Shown here in pieces: positions 8,608-18,092 of a stretch of 64,000 bases of DNA (position 1 is the first letter of the stretch; every line of letters starts with the position of its first letter). The stretch covers positions 19,307 to 83,306 of the forward strand of contig JAADHU010000080.1 of assembly GCA_013151645.1 (NCBI GenBank), written 5' to 3'. The stretch is from Gammaproteobacteria bacterium (lineage in GTDB: Bacteria > Pseudomonadota > Gammaproteobacteria > Steroidobacterales > Woeseiaceae). The notes under the pieces were generated by a model. It searched no databases, was not told the origin of the DNA, and saw only the letters and a list, made by a program, of their open reading frames with translations. A program made the position numbers and the translations under genes.

Positions 8608-9150
8608 ATGCCCCTGCGCATCTCACTGGATCTTACCGACCGGGACCTGATGTTTTTCCGTAACGCGTTGCAGCGATCCCGCCGTGCAATGCAACACGCC
8701 GACGAAGAAGAAATTTTCGATGCCATTAGCATGGTGATTGCCGATATAAAGCAAACCGGACCACTACCGGATTTTATAAACCGTCGCCTTCCCGATATCG
8801 AAGCCCTGACAATAATGTTTCACGATGAGGAGTGGCAGTTGCCACGAGCGGATCGTGAGCAATTGCTGGCTACCTTTATCTACTTCGGCGATCCCGAAGA
8901 CCTGATACCCGATAACATTCCGGGCATCGGTTATCTGGACGATGTGATCATGATTGAACTGCTGCTGCGCGAGATGTGCCACGTTCGCGATGCCTACGAA
9001 GATTTTTGTTCCTTCAGGCGCGACTACGACGGCAACGATCGCGACAATCGGCAAGTGCACATTGCAAGCCGGCGCAAGCAGCTGCATGCAAGAATGAGAC
9101 GACGCAAAGCGGCTGACAAGAAACTGCAAAAACAAGCCTCGGTCTGGTAG
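8608..9150 (+). CDS. DUF1232 (YkvA-like) domain protein
   Basis: 180 residues. The family signature YFGDPEDLIPDNIPGIGYLDD at about residues 91-111 marks DUF1232, a small domain of unknown function usually linked to membranes; here no clear transmembrane helix is seen and the protein is charged. The N-terminus (ISLDLTDRDLMFFRNAL) is an extension found in many gammaproteobacterial versions. The C-terminus is basic and helical (SRRKQLHARMRRRKAADKK). It is monocistronic, divergent from GST and convergent with fabH. Function unknown. Confidence 0.75.
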   Translation: MPLRISLDLTDRDLMFFRNALQRSRRAMQHADEEEIFDAISMVIADIKQTGPLPDFINRRLPDIEALTIMFHDEEWQLPRADREQLLATFIYFGDPEDLIPDNIPGIGYLDDVIMIELLLREMCHVRDAYEDFCSFRRDYDGNDRDNRQVHIASRRKQLHARMRRRKAADKKLQKQASVW

Positions 9151-9184
9151 GACGACTTTTTTCGTTGACGTTATTCTTCGGGTC

Positions 9185-10153
9185 TTAGTAGCGCAGGAGT
9201 ACTGAGCCCCACGTAAACCCTCCGCCGAATGCTTCCAGCAAAATGAGTTGCCCGCGTTGAATGCGACCATCGCGAACGCCGACATCCAGGGCCATCGGTA
9301 CTGATGCGGCGGACGTATTGCCATGGTCCTGCACGGTGAGAATGACTTTTTCCATCGGCAGACCCAATCGTTTCGCGGTCGCCTGAATGATGCGTAGATT
9401 GGCCTGATGGGGTATCAGCCAATCCAGATCCTCTTTGTCAATTCCATTTGCTTCCAGTGCCTGTTGAGCGACTTTGCCGAGCGTCCTGACGGCAACCTTG
9501 AATACCTCATTGCCCTTCATCAGAATTTTCGAATCACCGACACCTGCTTTATGAAGATCTTTGGACGCACCAACCGGGTAATACAACAAATCCTTGTATT
9601 GCCCGTCAGCACCCAAATGGCAGGAAAGGATGCCCGGTTCTGCAGACGGTTTGACAATGACCGCACCCGCGCCGTCGCCGAACAGCACGCAGGTTGTTCT
9701 ATCGGTCCAGTCGATCAACTTGGTAATAATTTCCGCGCCGATAACCAGCGCACATTTGGTATCGCCGGCGCGAATAAATTTGTCCGTCGTCGTCAGCGCA
9801 TAGAGGAAGCCGGTGCACGCCGCTTCGATACTGAATGCGGGACAACCATGAATGCCGAGACGATGTTGTACGAGCGTCGCGACATTCGGAAATATCAGGT
9901 CAGGTGATGTCGTGCCGACGACGATGAGATCGATGTCATCGGGCGTTACGCCGGCATCTTCCATCGCTATCCTGGCCGCCTCAACACAAAGATCGGAAGT
10001 CGTCTGATCGTCGGCAGCAACGTGACGTCGTTCGACACCGGTTCTTGTACGAATCCACTCGTCGGTGGTGTCGACCATTTTTTCGAGATCCGCATTTGTC
10101 AGGATGCGTTCGGGCAAATAGCGGCCGGTTCCAGCAATTTTCGAATAGATCAT
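9185..10153 (-). CDS. fabH: 3-oxoacyl-ACP synthase III (KAS III)
   Basis: 322 residues. Condenses acetyl-CoA (or another acyl-CoA) with malonyl-ACP to start type II fatty-acid synthesis. The catalytic triad is C113 (EAACTGFL), H249 (IPHQANLR) and N279 (DHGNTSAAS). Its start overlaps the plsX stop by 4 bases (ATGA), so it is the last gene of yceD-rpmF-plsX-fabH. Other fab genes are not next to it here; the following plus-strand gene is unrelated. Confidence 0.97.
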   Translation of the reverse strand: MIYSKIAGTGRYLPERILTNADLEKMVDTTDEWIRTRTGVERRHVAADDQTTSDLCVEAARIAMEDAGVTPDDIDLIVVGTTSPDLIFPNVATLVQHRLGIHGCPAFSIEAACTGFLYALTTTDKFIRAGDTKCALVIGAEIITKLIDWTDRTTCVLFGDGAGAVIVKPSAEPGILSCHLGADGQYKDLLYYPVGASKDLHKAGVGDSKILMKGNEVFKVAVRTLGKVAQQALEANGIDKEDLDWLIPHQANLRIIQATAKRLGLPMEKVILTVQDHGNTSAASVPMALDVGVRDGRIQRGQLILLEAFGGGFTWGSVLLRY

Positions 10154-11160
10154 ACGGTTTCCTGTTGCAACAAATTGCCTATTTGCAGGGGTACTTGTTT
10201 CTTAACCTCGACTAACGCCGTCTCAATTGCATGTTGAAATGAATACGAGTCCGCGCCACCGTGACTTTTGATAACGATACCATTAAGCCCCACCAAAGAC
10301 GCGCCATTATAGTTACGAGAGTCCATTTCGCCCGCGATGCGCTTTAGAACCGGGCCGGCGACAAGTGCCTGCAATCGGGTCAAAACGTTACGCTTGAAAC
10401 CGCGCTTCAATGCGTTGGCCGCGAGACCGACGGTACCCTCCATAGTCTTCACTGCAACATTGCCCGTGAAACCATCGGTCACGACCACATCCGTTTTGCC
10501 GGAGAATATTTCGTTCCCTTCAATGAATCCCACGTAGTTAAGCCCGCTTGCGTGTAACAAGTCCGCGGCCTCACGAACCGTGCCATGTCCCTTGGTATCC
10601 TCGACACCAATATTCAACAAGGCAACGCGCGGACGCTCGATTGAACGGATATCGCTCGTCACGATCGAGCCCATCAATGCGAACTGAAACAATTGTTGCG
10701 GGTCGCTCACCGTGTTCGCCCCCAGGTCAAGCATGTGCACCGTCCCGCCAATGGCTGGCAATTCGGCGATGATCGCGGGACGCTTGATGCCCGGCAGCAT
10801 CTTGAGAACGAATTTTGCGATTGCCATAAGCGCGCCGGTGTTACCGGCGCTGACACAAGCCTGCGCTTCACCTTCCTTAACCAGGTTGATGGCGACCCGC
10901 ATCGACGAGTCTTTTTTCTTGCGCACTGCCTCGGCCGGTGGCTCCGACATCGACACCACTTCCGATGCAGCGCGAATGGACAGTCTTTTCTCCTGACCCA
11001 CAATACGCGTCACGAGTGACCTCAACTCACTTTCATCGCCGACCAGAATCAGGCGCAGATTGGCATGATGGTCAAGACAGGTTTTGGCCGCACGCACGAC
11101 AACCTCGGCGCCCAGGTCGCCGCTCATCGCATCCAAAGAAATAATGGAGTCTGTTCCCAC
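10150..11160 (-). CDS. plsX: Phosphate acyltransferase PlsX
   Basis: 336 residues. Makes acyl-phosphate from acyl-ACP for phospholipid synthesis by PlsY; peripheral membrane. Typical start region ISLDAMSGDLGAEVVVRAA, and conserved LDLGANTVSDPQQLFQFA and VVTDGFTGNVAVKTMEG. It follows rpmF by 63 bp and overlaps fabH. Confidence 0.97.
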   Translation of the reverse strand: MGTDSIISLDAMSGDLGAEVVVRAAKTCLDHHANLRLILVGDESELRSLVTRIVGQEKRLSIRAASEVVSMSEPPAEAVRKKKDSSMRVAINLVKEGEAQACVSAGNTGALMAIAKFVLKMLPGIKRPAIIAELPAIGGTVHMLDLGANTVSDPQQLFQFALMGSIVTSDIRSIERPRVALLNIGVEDTKGHGTVREAADLLHASGLNYVGFIEGNEIFSGKTDVVVTDGFTGNVAVKTMEGTVGLAANALKRGFKRNVLTRLQALVAGPVLKRIAGEMDSRNYNGASLVGLNGIVIKSHGGADSYSFQHAIETALVEVKKQVPLQIGNLLQQETV

Positions 11161-11223
11161 GGAATCTTCAGACAGGTCAACGTTACGGAAGTGCCGGCAA
11201 ACCTGTCAGGAAACTGAGAAAGG

Positions 11224-11415
11224 CTACTCTTGCTCTTCTTCTACAGGGTGTTCGATGACCTGCTTGCCGCGATAGAAACCGTCAGGTGTTACGCGATGTC
11301 GCAGGTGGGTCTCACCCGAGGTCGGATCGACGGACAAAGTGGGCCCACCGAGCTTGTCATGTGAACGCCGCATGCCGCGTCGCGAAGGTGTCTTGCGACT
11401 CTTTTGAACAGCCAT
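11224..11415 (-). CDS. rpmF: 50S ribosomal protein L32
   Basis: 63 residues starting [20 protein letters not shown] at 11415, the standard L32 N-terminus; an in-frame extension upstream is not part of the family. The Cys residues of zinc-binding L32 forms are absent, as in E. coli. Located between yceD and plsX, the conserved proteobacterial order. Confidence 0.96.
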   Translation of the reverse strand: MAVQKSRKTPSRRGMRRSHDKLGGPTLSVDPTSGETHLRHRVTPDGFYRGKQVIEHPVEEEQE

Positions 11416-11497
11416 ATTTTTCTCCACACTGAGGCGACTGCATCCTGTCACCTGCTTCGTTAATCAACCGATCGAATTCTCTCAATCGGAGCAATAG

Positions 11498-12055
11498 TCA
11501 TTTTAAGTCTTTCAGTTGCGCCCTGAGCCCCGCAAATGGACGTGCCATTTTGCCGGCCGCAGGCGAAAATTCCTGTACCAGTGGCCCGCATTCTTCAATG
11601 GACCGATGAAACACCGAAAACGGCATTGCCATAATCAATGCTTCGTCAAGCAATTCAATTGGCCGCATTGTCTTTTCGGCCAGTTCCCATATTTCGTAAT
11701 CTTCGTACTCAATCGCATCGGCGCCGAGCGGTATCAACAAGTATCGCAACGTCGTTTTCAACGGCAGCGAACAAGCCTCCAGACAACGCTGACAGACACC
11801 AACCAGCGTGGTCGACACCTCCCCTTTCAGCAGCGGCACCGACTTTCCCAATGTCCCGAAATCGAAGCTGAGTCTGACGGCAACGGGTATTTGTTGCCAT
11901 TTCGCGGGTCTTTTCTCCGCTGGCAACACGGCCAGATCAGACTGCACGATCTCAGTCAATCGAGCAAAATTCTTTATTTGTACTTCACAATCAATAACTT
12001 GACGACGTTCGGCAAGCTTGCTCGGGAATACAGAATCCAGCAATAGACGGGTCAT
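11498..12055 (-). CDS. yceD: YceD/DUF177 23S rRNA accumulation protein
   Basis: 185 residues. YceD is needed for normal 23S rRNA levels in E. coli and is conserved next to rpmF. The C-x-x-C-type pair in CQRCLEAC at about residue 88-95 and the ending region PFAGLRAQLKDLK are family features. First gene of the yceD-rpmF-plsX-fabH set, 82 bp upstream of rpmF. Confidence 0.9.
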   Translation of the reverse strand: MTRLLLDSVFPSKLAERRQVIDCEVQIKNFARLTEIVQSDLAVLPAEKRPAKWQQIPVAVRLSFDFGTLGKSVPLLKGEVSTTLVGVCQRCLEACSLPLKTTLRYLLIPLGADAIEYEDYEIWELAEKTMRPIELLDEALIMAMPFSVFHRSIEECGPLVQEFSPAAGKMARPFAGLRAQLKDLK

Positions 12056-12231
12056 GGGGGCCGAATAATAGGCACAGTCGCGGCCACTGTCAAAGCCACA
12101 ATGCCTGAGAAAAATCCATAGAAATCAGCGATCAGGAATGCAGCGGTACAATCGCCCGCGGAGCGTGCAGAGTGTTCACCGCTGGAGCAAAGAGGTTACA
12201 CTTCTATTTACACTCTTCCGGAAGAGTCCCG

Positions 12232-12825
12232 ATGCAAAATCCGACTGCCCCACCCATCATTCTGGCCTCGTCCTCGTCCTATCGACGCGGGCTTCTTGAT
12301 CGTTTCCTCGATGAATACGAGGCTATCTCACCCGGTATCGACGAAACATCGGACGGTTCCATGGACCCGGAATCGCTGGCGTCAAGCCTCGCACGGCGCA
12401 AAGCGGAAAAAGTATCCAGCATACACCGCGATGCGTTGATTATCGGTTCTGACCAACTGGCGGTCCTCGATCAACAGGTACTCGGCAAACCGGGCGACCA
12501 TGCGAAAGCGATCGAACAACTCCTGCATGCATCTGGCAAGTCGGTTACTTTCCTGACGGCGATATGTTTGCTCGATCCGGTCAGCCTGCGACGTTTCGAA
12601 CACGTCGACCGTACCATCGTGCATTTTCGCGAATTTGACCGCCGGTTGGCCGATTCTTATCTGCGTCATGACAAACCGTATGATTGCGCCGGCAGCTTCA
12701 AGATTGAAGGGGCGGGCTTCGTCCTTTTCGACGCCGTCAAAACGGACGATCCAACGGCGCTGATCGGGTTACCAATGATCTGGCTCTCCACACGGCTACA
12801 GGAACTTGGCTACCTGCTATCGTGA
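12232..12825 (+). CDS. yceF: Maf-like nucleoside triphosphate pyrophosphatase (YceF type)
   Basis: 197 residues from the ATG at 12232 (MQNPTAPPIILASSSSYRRG), with GGAAGAG upstream. Maf proteins hydrolyse non-canonical or modified NTPs; the YceF group prefers 7-methyl-GTP. The nucleotide loop ASSSSYRRGLL, the acidic PGIDE segment and the GSDQLAVLD motif are present. Divergent from yceD as in many gammaproteobacteria. Its 3' end overlaps the convergent rluC by 9 bp. Confidence 0.92.
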   Translation: MQNPTAPPIILASSSSYRRGLLDRFLDEYEAISPGIDETSDGSMDPESLASSLARRKAEKVSSIHRDALIIGSDQLAVLDQQVLGKPGDHAKAIEQLLHASGKSVTFLTAICLLDPVSLRRFEHVDRTIVHFREFDRRLADSYLRHDKPYDCAGSFKIEGAGFVLFDAVKTDDPTALIGLPMIWLSTRLQELGYLLS

Positions 12826-13797
12826 TCGGCCGCGCAATCGCCCCGGTAACTTATCGAGAAAGCGTTCGAGGTCGTGCGTGAGCGGCGCAGTGAAATGCAG
12901 CTCGTTGCCATTGCCATCGGGGAACGCGATGGACTGGGCATGCAGAAACAGGCGCTTCAATCCCAGTTTCTTTAATTTGCTGTTTTCCGCCGGGTCGCCA
13001 TAACGTTCATCGCCTGCCAGCGGGTAGTCAACGTGCAGGGCGTGTACACGAATCTGATGCGTACGTCCCGTCTTCGGCTGGCATTGCAGCAAACTGTATT
13101 TTCCGAAAGTTCGCGACAGACGAAACCGGGTCTGCGCCGGTTTACCCTGCTCGTTGACGATGACATGCCGTTCGCCGCCCTGCCGATGCCGTACCAGTAA
13201 TGGCGCGTCCACCGGTAAATCGCCCAGCTGCCAGTCACCGACGACCAGTGCCAGGTAGTTCTTGTCGACCCGGCCCTCGCGAAATTGCTCGTGCAGCCGG
13301 CGCAGCGCACTGCGACGTTTCGCCAGCACGAGCGCGCCGGACGTTGCACGATCGAGACGATGTACCAATGACAGGTCACGCAATTCCGGTCGGAGTTCAC
13401 GCAACAATTCGATGACACCGTGACTGATGCCACTGCCCCCGTGCACTGCGATTCCGCTGGGTTTGTTAATCACCAGCAGCTGTTTGTCTTCGTAAATAAT
13501 GGCGTCCGCGATTCTTGACGTTGCCGCTGCCGGTGCCGCGGCGGGAAGCTCGCGCACCCGCGCGGGCGGTATGCGCACTTCGTCCCCGGCTTGCAGGCGA
13601 TAGTCCGCGCGCACTCGTCCCTTGTTCACGCGCACCTCGCCACGACGCAGGATGCGGTACAGGCGGCTGCGCGGCACACCGGGCAGCTGTCGGCGCAGAA
13701 AATTGTCGATACGCTGCCCCGACTGCTCATCGTCAATCGTGACTTTGCGCACCTTGGTGGCTTCGCCAGCAGGGGAATTTTCGTACTTTGGCTGCAT
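12817..13797 (-). CDS. rluC: 23S rRNA pseudouridine synthase RluC/RluD family
   Basis: 326 residues. An S4 RNA-binding domain covers about 27-85 (QRIDNFLRRQLPGVPRSRLYRILRRGEVRVNKGR region) and the RluA-type catalytic domain follows, with the invariant aspartate in HRLDRATSGALVLAK. It is divergent from rne, the conserved place of rluC (Psi955/2504/2580), which decides between RluC and RluD. Confidence 0.93.
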   Translation of the reverse strand: MQPKYENSPAGEATKVRKVTIDDEQSGQRIDNFLRRQLPGVPRSRLYRILRRGEVRVNKGRVRADYRLQAGDEVRIPPARVRELPAAAPAAATSRIADAIIYEDKQLLVINKPSGIAVHGGSGISHGVIELLRELRPELRDLSLVHRLDRATSGALVLAKRRSALRRLHEQFREGRVDKNYLALVVGDWQLGDLPVDAPLLVRHRQGGERHVIVNEQGKPAQTRFRLSRTFGKYSLLQCQPKTGRTHQIRVHALHVDYPLAGDERYGDPAENSKLKKLGLKRLFLHAQSIAFPDGNGNELHFTAPLTHDLERFLDKLPGRLRGRSR

Positions 13798-14227
13798 GAA
13801 CAGTGACTTATTTGCGATTTGTGGTACAGATTAGGGGTGTGATCCGGGTTTGCTGTGCTATATTAACCCGCTGTGAAGGCTATTGAACCATTGGCAGCCT
13901 CACTAAATATTGTATTTAGAAGCGATTGGCAGAAATTGCGAGTCGCGCGTTTATATTACTCGTTCCGAGCTCGAAAATCTGCGCACGGAACCCCATTTGG
14001 CCGCGAACGGAGAGTCCGACGCGTGCCAAAGCGGCAATGCCGCAGGGTATTCATGATTATGTTTTTGCTGGGCTGGATCTTTCCGGATCGAGCCCATCCG
14101 AAGTTTGCGGTCCAAAGTCACAGCGCCCTGCGTTGCCGGCTGACTGCGCCCCCACCCTGCACGGCCGCTCTGGCTACTTCTCGTCGTTTCGTCTCGCTGC
14201 CTACTAGCAATCAAAAAGTAGGACACT
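13798..14227 (+). promoter_or_regulatory. Long rluC-rne intergenic region / rne 5' leader
   Basis: 430 bp without a supported gene. A TATATT -10-like box at 13859-13864, preceded by TGTGC, would give an rne leader of roughly 355 nt, close to the 361-nt E. coli leader through which RNase E degrades its own mRNA. Inverted segments are visible, for example GGGCTGGATC with GGATCGAGCCC near 14070-14096. Promoter placement is tentative: no good -35 box was seen. Confidence 0.45.
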
Positions 14228-17104
14228 ATGAAAAGAATGTTAATCAATGCGACTCAGGAAGAAGAGTTGCGTATGGCCATGGTCGACGGCCAAAATCTCT
14301 ACGACCTCAACATCGAGTTACCGTCTGGCGAACGTAAAAAGGCCAATATCTACAAAGGAAAAATTACCCGGGTCGAACCGAGTCTCGAAGCCGCTTTTGT
14401 TGACTACGGCTCGGATCGCCACGGCTTCCTGCCGCTGAAGGAAATCTCCAGCGAGTATTTCGTCAAGGAAGTTGCCTCAGGCAGCAAGCCCAACATCCGC
14501 GAAGTCCTCAAAGAAGGTCAGGACATTGTGGTCCAGATCGATAAGGAAGAACGCGGCAATAAAGGTGCGGCACTCACTACCTATGTGAGCCTTGCAGGAC
14601 GATTCATTGTCCTGAAGCCGAATAAGCAAAAATCGGGGGGCGTATCGCGGCGCATCGTCGGACAGGATCGTGATCTCGCGCGTGAGTCGCTGAAAGGCGT
14701 CGATATTCCAGACGGTATGAGTGTCATCCTGCGTACCGCAGGTATTGATCGGGATTCCGAAGAGCTGGAATGGGACCTCAACAACCTGCTTGCCATCTGG
14801 GAAGCCATCAAGTCAGTTGTCCTGTCGCGACCTACGCCGTTTTTGATTTATCGCGAGAGCAATGCCATCGTACGCGCATTGCGCGACTATCTGACCAACG
14901 AAGTTGGTGAAATTCTGATCGATGACGAGACAACCTACAAAGAAGCGTCGGAGTTCGTCGAACAGGTAATGCCGCACAACCAGCGCAAACTGAAGCTTTA
15001 CCAGGACCCTGTGCCGCTGTTTACCCGCTACCAGATCGAGTCGCAGATCGAGTCGGCGTTCGCACACAACGTCAACCTGCCCTCCGGTGGCAGCATTGTG
15101 ATCGACCATACGGAAGCGTTGGTTGCCATCGACATCAATTCCGCGCGCGCCACCAAGGGCAGCGACATTGAGGAAACCGCTTACAAGACCAACCTGGAAG
15201 CCGCCGAGGAAATTGGCCGGCAACTTCGCTTACGCGACCTGGGTGGACTGATCGTTATCGATTTCATCGACATGGGACCGCAGAAAAATCAACGAGCCGT
15301 TGAAACCAGACTGCGTGACGCCGTCCGCCAGGATCGTGCGCGAGTGCAATTCGGCAAAATCAGTCGTTTCGGTTTGCTGGAGATGTCACGACAGCGACTG
15401 CGTCCGTCATTGGGCGAATCCAGTAATCTGATCTGTCCGCGCTGTACCGGCATTGGCAATATTCGCAGTGTCGAGTCACTCGCGCTGGCAATTCTGCGCC
15501 TGATTGGCGAGGAAGCGCGTAAAGAACGGACGTCCAAGGTCATTGCCCAGTTGCCAGTGGAGGTAGCCACTTACCTCTTGAATGAAAAACGCGAGTGGGT
15601 ACAGAGTCTTGAAGCACGCCATGAAATGCAGGTGATCCTGATCGCGAACCCGCTGCTGGAGACACCGCATTACCAGGTCCGTCGGGTGCGGGACGACCAG
15701 CTCGACCTTTCGGAAAATATCGGTACGAGTTACGCGCTTATTGAAGAAGAAGAACAGGTGATTCCACAGGCCATTCAACGGAAACCGACGGAACTGGCCG
15801 CCGTCGCAACCGTCGCCGCAACGACACCACCGCCGGAGCGCAAGCAGGTCGTGGAGAAAAAACCCGGCCTCCTGGCGCGGATAGCAGGTCTGTTCAGTGG
15901 CGACAAGGAAGCGGAAGACGAAGAGAAACGATCCGCAGGCCGCAAACAGAAAAAGCGCAGCGATGGACGTTCACGCGGTGGCCAGCGCAGTCAACGGCGC
16001 GGTCAATCACAGAAAAGTGGCGACGGGAGAAAGACGCCACGTAAGAAACAGGCATCGAAGAAAGCGGCCAGAAAGACGGATGGCCAGGAACCACGGCGCA
16101 AAACGAAAGCCAGGTCCGGCGACGCTCGCAGTACCGATGAGCAAAAGGACGAAACGTCTCAGCAGACTGCATCGCCGACGACTGCAGATGAGTCCGGTAC
16201 TGAGCCGCGCAAGTCGAGCCGACGGCGTAGTCGCGGCGGACGGCGACGCCGGCGCGGTGGTCAGGGAAAAACTTCGGCGGAGACCCAGGCCGATGATGCC
16301 CAGTCGTCCACCGACGTTACTGAAAGTGAAGCGACTGAAAAGGCCTCGAGTACGCCGAAACCGGCACCGGATGCCACGCCAAAATCCGATGAGGCCGTAA
16401 CTGCGAAAACAGAAGAAAAAACCAAAGCGAGCAAACCGAAACCGGCGCAAGATACGTCGGCAATACCCGATGAGAAAGAAAAGGCTAAAGCGGAAGAAAA
16501 GACCGCAACGAGCGAGCCAAAACCAGCACGGGACACCTCGGAAAAACCCGCTGCGGCCGTAGAGCCGAAAGCAGAAGAAAAAACCGAGACGAGAAAGCCG
16601 AAATCGGCACAGGACGCCTCGGAAAAACCCGCTGTGGCAGTGAAAGCGAAGGCAGAAGACGAACCCAAAGCGAACGAACCGAAAAAAGAAGTTCGTGAGA
16701 CAACCGGCGCGTCACCAAGGCGAAGCCCTGCACCGGCTGCTACCGCCGAGAAGTCAGCGGAAGAAAATCGTCCGAAGCGCGCGGCTAAAAAACCGCAAGC
16801 GAAAACGAAAGACCGTGATGCTGATTACGAAGATACACAGCCTTCGCTGCCGATTCTGAAGCAGCCGCAAGAGGAAAAGGCGGCCGCAAACGATAAACCG
16901 GCGAAAGTTGTTGGCGAGAAGAAATCGACAGTCAAACCCGGGTCGACAACTTCGACTGGCAACGGCGTACCACCCGTCGCCGACGAGAAAAACTCCGCGG
17001 AAACACCAAAAATGGAGACGAAGAAACCGGCCGGTCGCCTGCTGCCCTGGGAACCCGAAGAAGCACCGTCGAAGCAAGTGCCTGATAAAGATTCCAGCGC
17101 CTGA
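14228..17104 (+). CDS. rne: Ribonuclease E
   Basis: 958 residues. Endoribonuclease that starts mRNA decay and processes rRNA/tRNA, and scaffold of the degradosome at the inner membrane. The catalytic half has an S1 domain (about 35-125), active-site D302 (VAIDIN) and D345 (IVIDFID), and the zinc-link C403/C406 (CPRCTG), all within one residue of E. coli numbering. From about residue 540 the protein is low complexity: an Arg/Lys-rich RNA-binding stretch, RRRSRGGRRRRRGGQGK, then three or four imperfect 25-35-residue repeats of the type KAEEKT..KPKPAQDTSEKPA (about 725-820), and a C-terminal RLLPWEPEEA motif. The catalytic half is conserved; the tail is lineage-specific. Confidence 0.97.
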   Translation: MKRMLINATQEEELRMAMVDGQNLYDLNIELPSGERKKANIYKGKITRVEPSLEAAFVDYGSDRHGFLPLKEISSEYFVKEVASGSKPNIREVLKEGQDIVVQIDKEERGNKGAALTTYVSLAGRFIVLKPNKQKSGGVSRRIVGQDRDLARESLKGVDIPDGMSVILRTAGIDRDSEELEWDLNNLLAIWEAIKSVVLSRPTPFLIYRESNAIVRALRDYLTNEVGEILIDDETTYKEASEFVEQVMPHNQRKLKLYQDPVPLFTRYQIESQIESAFAHNVNLPSGGSIVIDHTEALVAIDINSARATKGSDIEETAYKTNLEAAEEIGRQLRLRDLGGLIVIDFIDMGPQKNQRAVETRLRDAVRQDRARVQFGKISRFGLLEMSRQRLRPSLGESSNLICPRCTGIGNIRSVESLALAILRLIGEEARKERTSKVIAQLPVEVATYLLNEKREWVQSLEARHEMQVILIANPLLETPHYQVRRVRDDQLDLSENIGTSYALIEEEEQVIPQAIQRKPTELAAVATVAATTPPPERKQVVEKKPGLLARIAGLFSGDKEAEDEEKRSAGRKQKKRSDGRSRGGQRSQRRGQSQKSGDGRKTPRKKQASKKAARKTDGQEPRRKTKARSGDARSTDEQKDETSQQTASPTTADESGTEPRKSSRRRSRGGRRRRRGGQGKTSAETQADDAQSSTDVTESEATEKASSTPKPAPDATPKSDEAVTAKTEEKTKASKPKPAQDTSAIPDEKEKAKAEEKTATSEPKPARDTSEKPAAAVEPKAEEKTETRKPKSAQDASEKPAVAVKAKAEDEPKANEPKKEVRETTGASPRRSPAPAATAEKSAEENRPKRAAKKPQAKTKDRDADYEDTQPSLPILKQPQEEKAAANDKPAKVVGEKKSTVKPGSTTSTGNGVPPVADEKNSAETPKMETKKPAGRLLPWEPEEAPSKQVPDKDSSA

Positions 17105-17170
17105 GTTTGAGGGCGCGTCTCGGGATAATTTCCCGAGGCGCGACCACGCTGCATCGAATACCTGCCTCGG

Positions 17171-17674
17171 TTACCCTGCGTCCCGCAAATATACCTTACG
17201 AAGATGCTGCAGTAGCCCTTCCGCCGCTATTTCCACAATATCCAACACCCGTTCGAAGCCGGCGGTTCCTCCATAATATGGATCCGGGACCTCCGATTCG
17301 CGTGCGGATTCCGAGAATTCGAGGAACAAACGGATGCTACTCGTGCAATCTTCGCCGGCACGATCCTGCAAAGTGGCCAGATTTAGACTGTCCATTGCCA
17401 GAATCAGGTCAAATTCCGTGAAGTCAGTTGCGGATACACGACGAGCACGAATATCGGCAAGGTCAAAACCGCGCCGTGCTGCTGCCGCCTGCGCGCGACG
17501 ATCTGCAGGCTCATCGCTGTGATAGGCGTGCGTTCCGGCTGATTCGATATGGATTTTCTCATCAAGACCGGCGTCCGCGACGAGCTTGCGGAACACGCCT
17601 TCTGCAGTCGGTGATCTGCAAATATTGCCCATGCAGACGAATAAAACACTAATTTCTTGTTTAGAGTCCGTCAT
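17171..17674 (-). CDS. Low-molecular-weight protein-tyrosine phosphatase
   Basis: 167 residues. Dephosphorylates phosphotyrosine on proteins, commonly kinases of polysaccharide export. P-loop CMGNICRSP (C-x5-R) lies at about residues 14-22 and the general-acid loop reads VPDPYYGG near 130. No tyrosine kinase or capsule gene is adjacent. Monocistronic, convergent with rne. Confidence 0.93.
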   Translation of the reverse strand: MTDSKQEISVLFVCMGNICRSPTAEGVFRKLVADAGLDEKIHIESAGTHAYHSDEPADRRAQAAAARRGFDLADIRARRVSATDFTEFDLILAMDSLNLATLQDRAGEDCTSSIRLFLEFSESARESEVPDPYYGGTAGFERVLDIVEIAAEGLLQHLRKVYLRDAG

Positions 17675-18092
17675 TTATAGTCGATGTCTTTGCCTCTTTT
17701 TTGCCTCTGTCCGATAGTGCCAATCCCTGATTTCACCAAAAGTCAGTCTCTAAACAAAGGTGTCTCTGCCTGACAACGCAGATTGGGATTTTAGAGGAAA
17801 GTAGCTGACGGATGTCAGAAATATGTTCGGGCCGTCGATACTTTGGCGGACAGGATTCAGGACACCCATCATCTACCAGCATGACAGACAGGATTCAGGA
17901 CATCCATCATCTACCAGCATGAAAAGTAGTGGCCAAGAATAGGGAACGATTTCGCTTCGTACACCTTCCGGAAACGAAATGTACCAGTATCGGCCACACA
18001 AATTTTAAGAATGACGTCAATGATCGGTCGTAGTAGAACAACACGACGCTTGATCGGCTTGAATCGGAAATTACGCCGTAGTTGTTGGCGCC
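17675..18092. other. Intergenic region with repeat pair, no gene seen
   Basis: 418 bp. It holds the two direct repeats annotated separately at 17849-17922. The remainder shows no convincing coding sequence or RNA gene. Confidence 0.6.
17849..17922. repeat. Two direct 36-bp copies of the GATTCAGGACACCCATCAT repeat
   Basis: Copies at 17849-17884 and 17887-17922 differ at one base and have a 38-bp period. The core GGACACCCATCAT is the reverse complement of the ATGATGGGTGTCC core found on the far side of the transposase, so the transposase gene is bounded by inverted clusters. Confidence 0.85.

Noticed and set aside
13798..14227. Riboswitch in the rne leader
   Set aside because: No known aptamer consensus was recognised; the long leader fits RNase E autoregulation better.
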